A DNA stretch of 64,000 nt from Allorhizobium paknamense (GCF_030815125.1 NZ_JAUSWH010000015.1:62001-126000); one strand, 5' to 3'; positions 35,377 through 43,849 are shown, counted from the first letter of the stretch. Notes: a model not told the origin generated them from the sequence alone. Numbers and translations: made by a program.

Positions 35377-35581
35377 GATTTTCCTCCTGGTTCAGATTTC
35401 CTGCGACGCAGCTTCCGCGTCTTTTTGTTCGTGGCTCCGAAACGAGATACCGCCATCGCCGTGCAGTCGTATCCCATCGCCTCCAAACATCCTCCAGCCA
35501 GAATACGCGATCATCCTCGGGCAGAACCGGGTGCCACGCGTACCAGACCTGCCACATCGGGAGGCGAAGTGGGTTCGACAT
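35345..35581 (-). CDS. Small uncharacterised Trp-rich protein
   Basis: The frame from ATG 35581 gives 78 residues with a compact Trp/Arg-rich core (MWQVWYAWHPVLPEDD, VFWLEDVWRRW). It resembles short rhizobial hypothetical proteins of the form W-x-W-PV...WLE-V. It lies between the EamA and USP genes and overlaps the USP start by 32 bases. The C-terminal third may be poorly conserved. The function is unknown. Confidence 0.5.
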   Translation of the reverse strand: MSNPLRLPMWQVWYAWHPVLPEDDRVFWLEDVWRRWDTTARRWRYLVSEPRTKRRGSCVAGNLNQEENHARCRTHPTS

Positions 35582-35591
35582 CGGATCTGCT

Positions 35592-36029
35592 CTAGACGCG
35601 GTAAGCGACGAGGACAGCGCCGCAGGCAATCAGGCAGACGCCAAGCCAATTGGGGAGCGACAGACGCTCCCCCAGAAAGAGTACGGCAAAGATTGCGACA
35701 AAGACGACACTGAGCTTGTCGATCGGCGCAACGCGTGCGGCATCACCGAGTTTCAACGCCCGGAAATAGCAGATCCACGACGCGCCGGTTGCCAGGCCCG
35801 ATAGAACAAGGAAACTCCAGCTACGGCCGGACACCGTATCCGGCGATTGCCAGTTTCCGGTGACATAGACCATCATCCCGGCGGCGGCCAGAATGACGAT
35901 CGTGCGAATGAAAGTCGCGAAATCGGAATTGACGTTTTCGACCCCGACTTTTGCGAAGATAGCCGTCATTGCCGCAAAGCCAGCCGACAATAGCGCCCAG
36001 AAGGGCCAGCCAAGAAGAATACTTTTCAT
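35592..36029 (-). CDS. Half-size EamA/DMT-family membrane protein
   Basis: This 145-residue protein has five predicted helices, one EamA repeat rather than the usual two (GWPFWALLSAGFAAMTAIFAK at the start, LPNWLGVCLIACGAVLVAYRV at the end). It probably acts as a dimer, like other short DMT proteins. It overlaps crcB by 4 bases and so sits inside the fluoride operon. The substrate is unknown; cation or small-molecule movement that supports fluoride export is a guess. Confidence 0.85.
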   Translation of the reverse strand: MKSILLGWPFWALLSAGFAAMTAIFAKVGVENVNSDFATFIRTIVILAAAGMMVYVTGNWQSPDTVSGRSWSFLVLSGLATGASWICYFRALKLGDAARVAPIDKLSVVFVAIFAVLFLGERLSLPNWLGVCLIACGAVLVAYRV

Positions 36030-36415
36030 GCCGTTTGACCTCCAACCATACCACGCACCAGCGCCATGCCAGCGAACACTGCAATGAATGCCAGGATGAC
36101 AGAAGCGCTGGCGTAGAGGATGGCGGCGCTAGTCTCCCCCCTTTCCCAAAGCCCTACAGCATCCAGCGAAAACGTTGAGAAGGTCGTAAAACCGCCAAGA
36201 ATGCCGGTTGTCAGAAACAACCGCAGTTCCTGCGGCAGCCCGGTTCGCATGACAAAAATCTCCGTCAGGATACCCATCAGCAATGACCCGATGATATTGA
36301 TCGATAAGGTTGCCCATGGAAAACCAAGTCCGAGCAGATGGGCCACTATAAGGTTCACACCATGGCGGACGGCACCACCGACGCCTGCACCCAGAAATAC
36401 GATGACAAATCCCAT
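36026..36415 (-). CDS. crcB: CrcB/Fluc fluoride channel
   Basis: The start at 36415 (GAGGAAGCGATC before ATG) gives 129 residues. Four helices and the motifs GAGVGGAVRHGVN, FPWATLSINIIGSLLMG and GILGGFTTFSTFSLDAV identify a Fluc channel. These dual-topology dimers export fluoride from the cytoplasm. It follows the ClC-F antiporter gene by 10 bp under the same fluoride riboswitch. Having both exporters in one operon is redundant but strong evidence for fluoride resistance. Confidence 0.95.
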   Translation of the reverse strand: MGFVIVFLGAGVGGAVRHGVNLIVAHLLGLGFPWATLSINIIGSLLMGILTEIFVMRTGLPQELRLFLTTGILGGFTTFSTFSLDAVGLWERGETSAAILYASASVILAFIAVFAGMALVRGMVGGQTA

Positions 36416-36425
36416 GATCGCTTCC

Positions 36426-38243
36426 TCAGAACGTGCTGGATGACGACAAGCGACCCGACAGCGCGTCTTGCGCCGCAATCTCTTCACCCAGGACTTCCCA
36501 CTGCTCGATATGCTTGTAGATGACCACCTTGCGGCATAGCAACTCACCGTGCGTCCGGCAGAAGGTCTCGAGATCCTGCTTCGGCGCGATCAGTTCGACG
36601 CACATGGTGAGATTGGGGTTCTGGATCTCCACACCTTCTGACTGCATCTTGCCGTGGTTGCTGTATCCGAACGTCGTGTGATGAGCGACCGCATTGATGA
36701 TCCCTGCCGCTTTCGCCTGGATCACAAGTTCACGATAGAGCGGCTTGCTGCCGAACCAGCGCTTAGCCGCCTTCACTTTCTCCCCTGGGCGAAGATAGAT
36801 GCGCACCATGCCGAATTCGCGTGAGGAGACGGTGTGGGTCATGACGATAGGCCTTTCGGTCAGATTGGCGTGAATGGAGAGGGAATTTGCATGCGTTGCC
36901 ACAGGCGCGGGCGTTCTGCCGCCCTTCGTGCGGATCGCGCGCACCGGAACACCGGTCGGCAGGTCCGAAACAGCCGATTTGACGACGCCGATACGCTGAG
37001 ACAAATAGATGCTCGAATGGCCGCTGAAGAGGTAGGCGAGAAAGCAGGCGGTGGCGATATAGACGCCATGGGTGGCCCCGAAGAGTTCAATCCCCATGAC
37101 CATGCAGGCAAGTGGCGTGTTCGTTGCGCCAGCAAAGACGGCGACGAAGCCAAGTCCCGCCATCAAATCGACCGGGGCGCCGAGAAGCCCGCCGAGCGCA
37201 CTGCCAAGCCCTGCACCGATGAAAAACAGCGGCGTCACCTCACCACCCTTGAAGCCGGCCGAGAGTGTGATGATCGTGAACAGTGCCTTCCACAACCAGC
37301 TCCAGTAATCGACGTGATCAGGGCGGAAGAAGCCGAGAATGGTCGGGTCCGCCGGATCAGGCGACCAGACCCCCAAGCCGAGATAGGCTCGAGTTCCAAG
37401 AAGATAGGTCAGGCCGATCAGGACCAGCCCTGCGAGGACGGGCCTTAGCGGCGCGTACCTGATCACCTTTTTCAAGAGGGCCGACAGATCGTGGCTGGCC
37501 TCGGCAAAGAGATGGGCGACCAACCCGAATATCACCCCTGCCAGAGAGACTTTCGCCAGTAGCCAACCGTCGAGATTGAAGGCGCCGCCGATATCGAAAT
37601 TGGACAGATAGGCGATATGATACTGGATATGACCGATTCCCCAGGCATGACAGGTCCAGTCGGCCACGATGGCCGCCATCAGAGCAGGCAGAAGGGCCTC
37701 ATATTGCATGCGCCCGATGGTCAGCACCTCCAGCGCAAAGATCGCGCCGGCGATCGGCGTTCCGAAGACTGCCCCAAACCCTGCCGCGATACCTGCCATC
37801 AGCAGGATGCGGATGTCGGCGGTTGATAGCTTGAACAGTTTGGCAAAGGCGCTGGCGATACTACCGCCCAGCTGAACCGCCGTTCCTTCGCGTCCGGCCG
37901 ACCCTCCGACAAGATGGGTGAGTACAGTCGAGACGAGGACGAAGGGCGCCATGCGTAGCGGCACGCCGCCACCTGGCTCATGGATCTGGTCGACGATAAG
38001 ATTGTTGCCGGCCTCAGCCGTCCCGCCGAAGCGCCCGTAGGCCCAGACCATGGCAAAACCGGCGATCGGCATCAGAAAGATCAGCCAGGGATAGGCGAAG
38101 CGCAGTTCCGTGGCGCGATCGAGGCTCCAGAGGAAAAAGGCGACAAGGGACCCGACAATCATCGCCATCGGGACGGTGACCGCAACCCATTTGCCGATGC
38201 TCTGGATTTGCTGAAGGCGCAGGCTGGAAAACTGACGGATCAT
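36426..38243 (-). CDS. ClC-family fluoride/proton antiporter with C-terminal DUF190 domain
   Basis: I choose ATG 38243 (GGAG 10 bases upstream); GTG 38270 or 38246 are alternatives. The ClC core (residues 1-430) shows [14 protein letters not shown] in place of the chloride-binding GSGIP loop, then [30 protein letters not shown] and [20 protein letters not shown]. The changed first loop fits the fluoride-specific ClC-F clade. A DUF190 domain (about 485-590: [20 protein letters not shown]) is fused at the C terminus and may regulate the antiporter. The fluoride riboswitch upstream at 38343-38400 makes the substrate assignment firm. Confidence 0.92.
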   Translation of the reverse strand: MIRQFSSLRLQQIQSIGKWVAVTVPMAMIVGSLVAFFLWSLDRATELRFAYPWLIFLMPIAGFAMVWAYGRFGGTAEAGNNLIVDQIHEPGGGVPLRMAPFVLVSTVLTHLVGGSAGREGTAVQLGGSIASAFAKLFKLSTADIRILLMAGIAAGFGAVFGTPIAGAIFALEVLTIGRMQYEALLPALMAAIVADWTCHAWGIGHIQYHIAYLSNFDIGGAFNLDGWLLAKVSLAGVIFGLVAHLFAEASHDLSALLKKVIRYAPLRPVLAGLVLIGLTYLLGTRAYLGLGVWSPDPADPTILGFFRPDHVDYWSWLWKALFTIITLSAGFKGGEVTPLFFIGAGLGSALGGLLGAPVDLMAGLGFVAVFAGATNTPLACMVMGIELFGATHGVYIATACFLAYLFSGHSSIYLSQRIGVVKSAVSDLPTGVPVRAIRTKGGRTPAPVATHANSLSIHANLTERPIVMTHTVSSREFGMVRIYLRPGEKVKAAKRWFGSKPLYRELVIQAKAAGIINAVAHHTTFGYSNHGKMQSEGVEIQNPNLTMCVELIAPKQDLETFCRTHGELLCRKVVIYKHIEQWEVLGEEIAAQDALSGRLSSSSTF

Positions 38244-38270
38244 CACGCGAGCGCTCCAGAAAAAGCGCAC

Positions 38271-38342
38271 GCCACAACGACGATCGAACTCGATAGTTGG
38301 TAATCTGACACAACTCTACCCCTCTGCCGGCTGCGGCAAGTT
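38271..38342 (-). promoter_or_regulatory. Expression platform between fluoride riboswitch and ClC-F gene
   Basis: On the minus strand the aptamer is followed by a hairpin with core TGCCG-CAGC-CGGCA and outer CAACT/AGTTG arms near 38313-38343. No T run follows, so control may be translational or act further down. The mechanism is not resolved by reading. Confidence 0.4.
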
Positions 38343-38400
38343 GAGTAGGAGTCATCAGCTTCATCCTGCGAAGCGGTTCGGCCACCATGGCCAGGCAGAA
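38343..38400 (-). ncRNA. Fluoride riboswitch (crcB motif)
   Basis: Read on the minus strand, the segment contains GGCCATGGTGGCCGAACCGC, then GCTGATGACTCCTAC at its 3' end. These are the conserved parts of the fluoride aptamer: a G-rich P1/loop, AACCGC, and the closing UGAUGACUCCUAC pseudoknot strand. It lies about 100 bases upstream of the ClC-F start, the usual position for this riboswitch. Fluoride binding should turn on the operon running down to the USP gene. Confidence 0.93.
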
Positions 38401-38493
38401 TCCATTACCGGAAACGTGAGTAGATGAAGTCTGGTGCCGCGTCAACATGGCCGAAGCTGCAGCGGCAGCCGGAAAGGCGCGGATCAGATGCTA

Positions 38494-38635
38494 GCCGCTT
38501 GTCATGCGACGCAGGACATCTGTCCGGAAATAAAAATGCTGTGCCAAAGCACCAACGGCGTGCGCAGCGATCGTCGCCCACAGGATCGCCTTCAATACCT
38601 GTGAAGTGCGCAATGCGGTACCAAGCCGAAAGCTG
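38494..38635 (-). pseudogene. Remnant of a cytochrome b561 C terminus
   Basis: On the minus strand the frame reads LKAILWATIAAHAVGALAQHFYFRTDVLRRMTSG and a stop. The AHAVGALAQHFYFRTDVLRRM pattern matches the last haem-ligand helix and tail of cytochrome b561 proteins. Only about 45 residues remain, and the ScpB gene end directly abuts them, so this is a truncated relic. Confidence 0.55.
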
Positions 38636-39328
38636 TCAATCTTCCAACATGTCGTCCCCGATGGCCGGGTCAGTATCCACCGAGCCACCCTGCTTACTTA
38701 AGAGACCAGCGTCTTCCAGCGCCTCGATATTTGGCAGGTCCCGCAATGTCTCCATGCCAAAGGCCGAGAGGAAATATGGCGTCGTGACATAGGTATATGG
38801 GGCGCCCGGCGTGGGGCTCCGTGGGCCGGAGCCGATAAAACCTGCTCCACGCAAACCGCCGATCGTATCGCGGCTGACGTCCTTGCCAAATATCTTTGAC
38901 AACTCACCGCGCGTGATTGGCTGGTAATATCCGACAGCCATCAGCACCATCGCCTCAGATTCAGACAACGCTGCCACGCCGCCTCGCGTAGGCGCGGACG
39001 AAGCACGGATCGTCTCGGCAAACCTTGGTCGGCTCCGGTGTTGCCACCCGCCTGCGACCGAGACCAGTTCATAAGGGCGATCTCGCAGCTCTCCGACCAG
39101 GTCGTCGATCAGCAGGTCGATGCTGCAGTCTTTGCCGACCACCCGCGCCAGAGTCTCGCGGCTGACCGGCTCGGAGGACGCAAAGATGACCGCCTCGACG
39201 CGCATCATCCATTCCCGCCAGCGCATTTCCGACGGCAAGTCCAAGAGCTCCCGATCATACAGGAGCTCCTGCTTGCGTTCCCGGGCTTGACGGCGGGGTT
39301 TGGCTGCGCGCGCTCCTGCCATTGTCAC
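38636..39328 (-). CDS. ScpB-like SMC-associated protein (plasmid copy)
   Basis: This 230-residue protein has the paired winged helices of ScpB: WMMRVEAVIFASSEPVSRETLARVVG near residues 40-65 and VLMAVGYYQPITRGELSKIFGKDVSRDTIGGLRGAGFI near 135-175. Chromosomal ScpB works with SMC-ScpA in condensation. Plasmid relatives sit beside DUF1403 and recombinase genes in rhizobia and may help plasmid segregation or regulation. It overlaps the DUF1403 gene by 4 bases, so they form one unit. No ScpA partner is nearby. Confidence 0.87.
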   Translation of the reverse strand: MTMAGARAAKPRRQARERKQELLYDRELLDLPSEMRWREWMMRVEAVIFASSEPVSRETLARVVGKDCSIDLLIDDLVGELRDRPYELVSVAGGWQHRSRPRFAETIRASSAPTRGGVAALSESEAMVLMAVGYYQPITRGELSKIFGKDVSRDTIGGLRGAGFIGSGPRSPTPGAPYTYVTTPYFLSAFGMETLRDLPNIEALEDAGLLSKQGGSVDTDPAIGDDMLED

Positions 39329-40290
39329 AATCCAAATATTCGGAAGGAGGACCGGCCCGAGAGCTCGCGTATCGCCTCAAAGCCTTCGAGCCGCTCGAAC
39401 AGCCGGCTTGCCGCCCATCGTGACAGGCTGGCCCCGGCTGCCGAAGCGGATACAGCGTCTTCGTTCAACAGCCGACGGATGACCGGTTCAGCTCCTCTGG
39501 TCCTGACTTTGGCTGCGATGGCCAACAAACGGCTAGCGCGGCGATCGATCTCCGCAGCAGAACGAAGTGCCAGTTCGGCGCCATCGACAATCGCCATGCA
39601 GATCGCTTTCGAATAGGCTGACTCACCCGGCATGACGCGACCCCGGCCACCGATGGTGCGGAAAGCTGGGCCAAAGCGCTCGGGTAGCACCAGGGGAACT
39701 GGTTGAGACCAGTTCAGCTTCTGAGCCAGCACCATCTCGCCCAGACCAAGTGCTAACACTTCTGCGTCCGGGCGAGCCGCAGAAATCGCCATTATAAGGT
39801 CCGCCACCGCGAAAGGTGCCGAACGCCCGGACTGAATGGCAGAATCGACGAGATCAGCGACCGAAGCAAGATCGTCGTCCCACCGGATCGATAGAAGCGT
39901 GGCCAATTCCTTTATAAACGATGTGCCCGGCATGCCGATCCGGCGGGATAGCATTCGTGTGGCCAAAAACAGCTTCCCGGCAGGACCGGGATCACCGTCC
40001 GCGGGCGTCAACAAAACAGCGTCCCGCAGCGCGGGTTCTTCCTCGTTGCGACCGAGCATCCTGGCCGCGACGGCGGCTGACTTGAGAGCAAGACGATCAC
40101 GCCAGCAGCCTATCCATGGTGTATTCGAACGGATCAAATCGTCGAGTGATTTCAGCGCGATACCTGCGGCGAAAGCAGCATCCCGCTCGTCAATTTCACG
40201 GCCACGCGCCAGCGCCCAGCTTGGGAGGTGGCCGGGCCATGTGGAGGTGGCAGAGGACGCAGATGTGATCGAATCCATTCGCAGCAGCAT
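39325..40290 (-). CDS. DUF1403 family protein
   Basis: This 321-residue protein has the family pattern WALARGREIDERDAAFAAGIALKSLDDLIR and DRLALKSAAVAARMLGRNEEE. DUF1403 is found mainly on rhizobial plasmids, typically next to ScpB-like genes as here. The C terminus is rich in Ala/Arg helices (LLAIAAKVRTRGAEPVIRRLL). Its function is unknown. It diverges from a tyrosine recombinase gene, with a 29-bp palindrome between them. Confidence 0.87.
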   Translation of the reverse strand: MLLRMDSITSASSATSTWPGHLPSWALARGREIDERDAAFAAGIALKSLDDLIRSNTPWIGCWRDRLALKSAAVAARMLGRNEEEPALRDAVLLTPADGDPGPAGKLFLATRMLSRRIGMPGTSFIKELATLLSIRWDDDLASVADLVDSAIQSGRSAPFAVADLIMAISAARPDAEVLALGLGEMVLAQKLNWSQPVPLVLPERFGPAFRTIGGRGRVMPGESAYSKAICMAIVDGAELALRSAAEIDRRASRLLAIAAKVRTRGAEPVIRRLLNEDAVSASAAGASLSRWAASRLFERLEGFEAIRELSGRSSFRIFGL

Positions 40291-40354
40291 AAATCAGATG
40301 TGCGGTTAGTGCTACTTTTTTCGTTATAAACCGCACAGCCTGTCGCGAAGATCA

Positions 40355-40383
40355 AACGTCCGATAATCTTGCATTATCGGACG
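40355..40383. repeat. 29-bp dif-like palindrome left of the tyrosine recombinase
   Basis: ACGTCCGATAA (40355-40365), a 7-bp centre TCTTGCA and TTATCGGACGT (40373-40383) form a perfect 11-7-11 palindrome, extended by AA/TT on both sides. It lies 20 bp before the recombinase ATG, between divergent genes. A related 11-7-11 site is at 41783-41811. It could be a recombination site, an operator, or both. Confidence 0.7.
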
Positions 40384-40402
40384 TTTTCCTCATTATAGAG
40401 AT

Positions 40403-41536
40403 ATGGCCCAAATCATCGAGCAAAACACCAAAAATCACGTCGAGGAGACCTCAGCGCCGTCTCTCAGCACGGCGGCTGGGCGTGATGTTTCCGCGCCAGA
40501 GGCGTCAGGCGCAAGCCCCCTCCCCTCTCTCGCTAGCGGTAACGTGACACCTGCTCATCTTGCCAGCCTCGCCGATCGCGCTCGTGGCTATGTCCAGGCG
40601 GCCAGTTCCGCCAACACGCGCAAGGCCTACGCGGCCGACTGGAAGCATTTTTCGGCGTGGTGCAGGCGCTCCAATCTGGCCCCCCTGCCCCCGCATCCGC
40701 AAACCGTCGGACTTTACATCACAGCTTGCGCTTCTGGCACGGCTGAACGGGGTGCAAAAGCGAACTCTGTCTCGACCATCGAACGCCGCCTCTCCTCACT
40801 CTCCTGGAACTATGCCCAGCGTGGCCTCTCGCTCGATCGCAAGGACCGGCATATCGCCACCGTGATGGCCGGCATCCGCAACAGCCACGCCAAGCCACCT
40901 GTCCAGAAGGAAGCGGTCATGGCTGAGGATATCATTGCCATGGTCGAAACGTTCGATCGCGGCTCCCTGCGCGGCCTACGGGATCGGGCCATGTTGCTCA
41001 TCGGCTTCGCTGGCGGCCTTCGGCGCTCCGAGATCGTCGGCCTCGACCTGAAGGCCGACCAGACTGAGGACGGTCGCGGTTGGATCGAGATCCTCGACAA
41101 GGGTATGCTCCTCACCCTGCGAGGTAAAACCGGATGGCGAGAGGTCGAGGTCGGTCGCGGCTCGGCCGATGCGACCTGCCCGGTCGCCGCAATCGAGACC
41201 TGGATCAAGTTCGCCAAGCTAGCTCATGGCCCTCTGTTTCGCCGGGTCACCGGGCAAGGGAAAGCTATCGGCTCGGAGCGGCTGAACGACAAGGAGGTTG
41301 CTCGGCTTGTGAAAAGGGCCGCAATGGCTGCCGGCGTTCGCGGCGATCTCAGTGAGATCGAGCGGGCTTTAAAGTTTTCCGGCCATTCCCTTCGCGCGGG
41401 CTTGGCCTCCTCCGCTGAAGTCGACGAGCGTTACGTCCAGAAACAGCTTGGTCATGCTTCAGCGGAGATGACACGCAGATATCAGCGCCGGCGGGATCGC
41501 TTCCGCGTGAATCTGACTAAGGCATCAGGGCTTTAG
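40403..41536 (+). CDS. Tyrosine site-specific recombinase
   Basis: This 377-residue phage-type integrase has a SAM-like N-terminal arm-binding domain around residues 55-150 (ANTRKAYAADWKHFSAWC) and a catalytic domain with R in GGLRRSEIVG, HSLRAGLAS (H-x-x-R), LGHASAEMTRRYQ (H and the nucleophile Y). All catalytic residues look present. Plasmid-borne relatives resolve multimers or integrate small elements. Two similar dif-like palindromes flank the gene, which supports self-associated recombination sites. Confidence 0.93.
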   Translation: MAQIIEQNTKNHVEETSAPSLSTAAGRDVSAPEASGASPLPSLASGNVTPAHLASLADRARGYVQAASSANTRKAYAADWKHFSAWCRRSNLAPLPPHPQTVGLYITACASGTAERGAKANSVSTIERRLSSLSWNYAQRGLSLDRKDRHIATVMAGIRNSHAKPPVQKEAVMAEDIIAMVETFDRGSLRGLRDRAMLLIGFAGGLRRSEIVGLDLKADQTEDGRGWIEILDKGMLLTLRGKTGWREVEVGRGSADATCPVAAIETWIKFAKLAHGPLFRRVTGQGKAIGSERLNDKEVARLVKRAAMAAGVRGDLSEIERALKFSGHSLRAGLASSAEVDERYVQKQLGHASAEMTRRYQRRRDRFRVNLTKASGL

Positions 41537-41914
41537 TTGGCCCTCCCCTACTCCACAGTGAAATCGTAAGAGGAGATTTCAGTGCCGAATTTCTCGCTTA
41601 GCGCTTCAATTGAAATCGGGAGCTAAAAGCCACAACCAGCATCAAAAGCGGGACCAACCAAGTTTAAAATGGGCAATTTCGCGAGATCGTAAGCCATTGA
41701 TATTATGGTAAATGATCTTTTAAAAGAACTCTATATAAATATTGCAGTTCGCCACATGGTATGATCGGCGGTTGAGGTTATAACCATCGATAAGTACCTC
41801 TTATCGGTGGTGATTGATCTGACGGCTCTGAAGGCCTAAAGTCGTGGCAAATCACGGCGAAGATCACTGCTGGACGCGCAGAATTCGAGGGCGAACAAAA
41901 GGATGAAGAACAGC
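41537..41914. other. AT-rich interval after the recombinase
   Basis: No gene is seen in these 378 bases. The stretch contains a 7-bp inverted repeat TGAAATC/GATTTCA (41559-41581), an AT-rich segment around 41690-41750 and the dif-like site at 41783-41811. The toxin gene ends at the right edge on the other strand. Confidence 0.6.
41783..41811. repeat. 29-bp dif-like palindrome right of the tyrosine recombinase
   Basis: ACCATCGATAA (41783-41793), 7-bp centre GTACCTC and TTATCGGTGGT (41801-41811) form an 11-7-11 palindrome with one mismatched pair. It shares CGATAA-N7-TTATCGG and the outer AC...GT with the site at 40355-40383. The layout resembles Xer/dif sites. Confidence 0.65.
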
Positions 41915-42346
41915 TCAATCGCTGCGAATGGTCGCCTTGTGACGCTGGCTTCTCGCGAGCTCAACGAACCGGCGCTTTACCTCTTCGAACAATGCCGGAG
42001 GCAGCGGCCCGTGATATCCGCTCTCGCTGTCAACAGGGCGAATATCGGGCCCCGGCCAGACGAAGCGGTTGCTCTCGGTCAACACGATCCAAGATCGCTC
42101 GTCATCGAGACCCAGGCGACGTTTGGTAACCGGCGGGATTTCGATTGCTTCGCTGGGATCGGACGGTGGCGAGTGCGTGATTGGCAGGACACGCACTGCA
42201 GGTGTCCCGTCCTGAAGCGTCGCAACAATCGCCAGCACGAGAGCCGGGCGATCCTTGTCCCCCTCCTCTCGTCCGTCCAGATGCTGCCAATGCCAGAGAT
42301 AGGAATAGCGAAAGACCCAGCCGACCTTCGGTTCAATCGGCAGCAT
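41915..42346 (-). CDS. PemK/MazF-like plasmid maintenance toxin
   Basis: This 143-residue protein has a PemK-type beta-barrel pattern: GWVFRYSYLW near the start, DKDRPALVLAIV (R-P-x-L/V-V) and VLPITHSPP. It overlaps the antitoxin stop by 14 bases, so it is translated with it. The family cleaves mRNA when free. As a partner of a Phd-like antitoxin it would stabilise the plasmid. It is longer than classical MazF and probably belongs to a rhizobial growth-inhibitor subgroup. Confidence 0.78.
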   Translation of the reverse strand: MLPIEPKVGWVFRYSYLWHWQHLDGREEGDKDRPALVLAIVATLQDGTPAVRVLPITHSPPSDPSEAIEIPPVTKRRLGLDDERSWIVLTESNRFVWPGPDIRPVDSESGYHGPLPPALFEEVKRRFVELARSQRHKATIRSD

Positions 42347-42611
42347 TCTTGTCCATCAGCAGTTCGGCATTGAGATGATCCAGGCCCCGCTCCATCATCG
42401 AAGCCTCGATCGCGGCCAGTTCGTCGTCACTGATCGCAGCCGTCAGATCGACCCGACGGTCCCGCTTGGCCAGCCGGAGATAATCTTCATAGGCCATGAG
42501 CACCGTGCGCGGCCGGCCGTTCTTGGTGATGATGACCGGCTCTCGCACGGCGGCATCCTGGTAGGCACCGAAATTCTTCGAAACCGCAGCTGCTGTCACA
42601 ATCGACGTCAT
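42333..42611 (-). CDS. Phd/YefM-type antitoxin
   Basis: I take the start at 42611, which has AAAGGAGATCTGCC just upstream, giving 92 residues. The Phd fold is visible in MTSIVTAAAVSKNFGAYQD, AVREPVIITKNGRPRTVLMAYEDYLRL. The C-terminal helical tail binds the toxin. It is the first gene of the pair. A palindrome directly upstream (42626-42653) is a probable autoregulatory operator. Confidence 0.92.
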   Translation of the reverse strand: MTSIVTAAAVSKNFGAYQDAAVREPVIITKNGRPRTVLMAYEDYLRLAKRDRRVDLTAAISDDELAAIEASMMERGLDHLNAELLMDKNAAD

Positions 42612-42625
42612 GGCAGATCTCCTTT

Positions 42626-42653
42626 GTTCCGGAATATACGGGCTTTCCGGAAC
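42626..42653. promoter_or_regulatory. Palindromic operator upstream of the toxin-antitoxin pair
   Basis: GTTCCGGAA (42626-42634) and TTCCGGAAC (42645-42653) form a perfect 9-bp inverted repeat with a 10-bp spacer, 14 bases before the antitoxin start. Its location fits Phd-type autoregulation. It also lies upstream of the second recombinase gene on the other strand. Confidence 0.65.
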
Positions 42654-42688
42654 TTTTGCAAATGTGCTCCTGAAAGTGACGGAATACG

Positions 42689-43849
42689 ATGACGCGAAAG
42701 CCACTAACATCCAAATCGACCGACGATGTGGTTACGCGACGTGTGGAAGAACTCGATACCATCGCTGCCGTACTCCCAATGGAACGCCGTGACGAATTGG
42801 CTGAGCTCCTGACGGACCAGGATGTCGAGACGCTCCGTCATCTCGTCAACGAAGGCATGGGCGCAAATACACTGCGCGCGCTCACCTCCGATCTCGCCTA
42901 CCTGCAGGCCTGGTCGCTGGCGGCATCAGGACGATCACTCGCCTGGCCCGCGCCGGAAGCGCTGCTGCTGAAGTTTGTCGCTCATCACCTCTGGGATCCG
43001 GAAAAGCGTCTGACGGATCCGGATCATGGCATGCCGGCCGAGGTCGAGGACAAGCTTCGCCTCCAAGGGTTTCTCCGTTCTTCAGGCCCCCATGCACCCG
43101 ACACCGTGCGCCGACGTCTGGCAACCTGGTCGACGCTGACCAAATGGCGCGGACTGCAAGGTGCCTTCACCTCCCCTGCCCTCAAGTCGGCCATCCGGCT
43201 GGCGGTGCGTGCAACGCCACGCCCGAAGCGGCGCAAGAGCGTCAAGGCCGTGACAGGCGATGTCCTGTCGAAGCTGATTGGCACCTGCCGGGCCGGCAGC
43301 CTGCGCGATGTCAGGGACAAGGCGATCCTGATGGTTGCCTTTGCCTCCGGTGGGAGGCGCCGCAGCGAAGTGGCGGGGCTGCGTAAGGAGCAGTTGGTCA
43401 TGGAAGCACCTATCCCGGTTGAAGGATCAGCTCCCCTGCCCTCGCTGTCCATTCAACTCAGCCGCACCAAGACCAGCGGCGCCGACAACGAAGAGGTTGT
43501 CTACCTCACCGGCCGGCCCGTCGATGCGCTGAATGGCTGGCTCGAGGCCGGCAGGATCGAAAGCGGCAGTGTGTTCCGGGCGATCGATCGCTGGGGCAAT
43601 GTCTCAAAGCGCGCGCTGGATCCGAAAGCCATCAACGATATCGTCAAGCAGCGCGCCTTCATGGCAGGGCTGGACCCGGCGGAGTTTTCCGCCCATGGCC
43701 TGCGCTCCGGCTACCTGACCGAGGCAGCCAATCGCGGCATTCCGCTTCCAGAAGCCATGGAGCAATCCCGGCATCGATCGGTTCAGCAAGCATCCGAATA
43801 CTACAATAGCGCAACGAGACGGAGTGGCAGAGCAGCCAGGCTGCTCTAG
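42689..43849 (+). CDS. Second tyrosine recombinase
   Basis: This 386-residue tyrosine recombinase has an N-terminal core-binding region (GMGANTLRALTSDLAYLQAWSLA) and a catalytic domain with R in SGGRRRSEVAGL, AHGLRSGYLT (H-x-x-R), SRHRSVQQASEYYN (H/W position and nucleophile Y). It is only distantly related to the first recombinase. No strong ribosome site is seen at ATG 42689. It ends 118 bp from repC and reads toward it, so it may help dimer resolution of the replicon. Confidence 0.9.
   Translation: MTRKPLTSKSTDDVVTRRVEELDTIAAVLPMERRDELAELLTDQDVETLRHLVNEGMGANTLRALTSDLAYLQAWSLAASGRSLAWPAPEALLLKFVAHHLWDPEKRLTDPDHGMPAEVEDKLRLQGFLRSSGPHAPDTVRRRLATWSTLTKWRGLQGAFTSPALKSAIRLAVRATPRPKRRKSVKAVTGDVLSKLIGTCRAGSLRDVRDKAILMVAFASGGRRRSEVAGLRKEQLVMEAPIPVEGSAPLPSLSIQLSRTKTSGADNEEVVYLTGRPVDALNGWLEAGRIESGSVFRAIDRWGNVSKRALDPKAINDIVKQRAFMAGLDPAEFSAHGLRSGYLTEAANRGIPLPEAMEQSRHRSVQQASEYYNSATRRSGRAARLL

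Noticed and set aside
38014..38448. 144-residue minus-strand ORF over the fluoride riboswitch and the start of the ClC gene
   Set aside because: It is out of frame with the clear ClC protein and crosses the riboswitch; a shadow frame.
41559..41581. TGAAATC/GATTTCA inverted repeat after the first recombinase as a terminator
   Set aside because: The stem is only 7 bp, AT-rich, with a 9-base loop and no T run.
42079..42373. Plus-strand ORF (41903-42373) opposite the PemK-like toxin
   Set aside because: The minus-strand toxin shows family motifs and overlaps the antitoxin; the plus-strand frame has neither.
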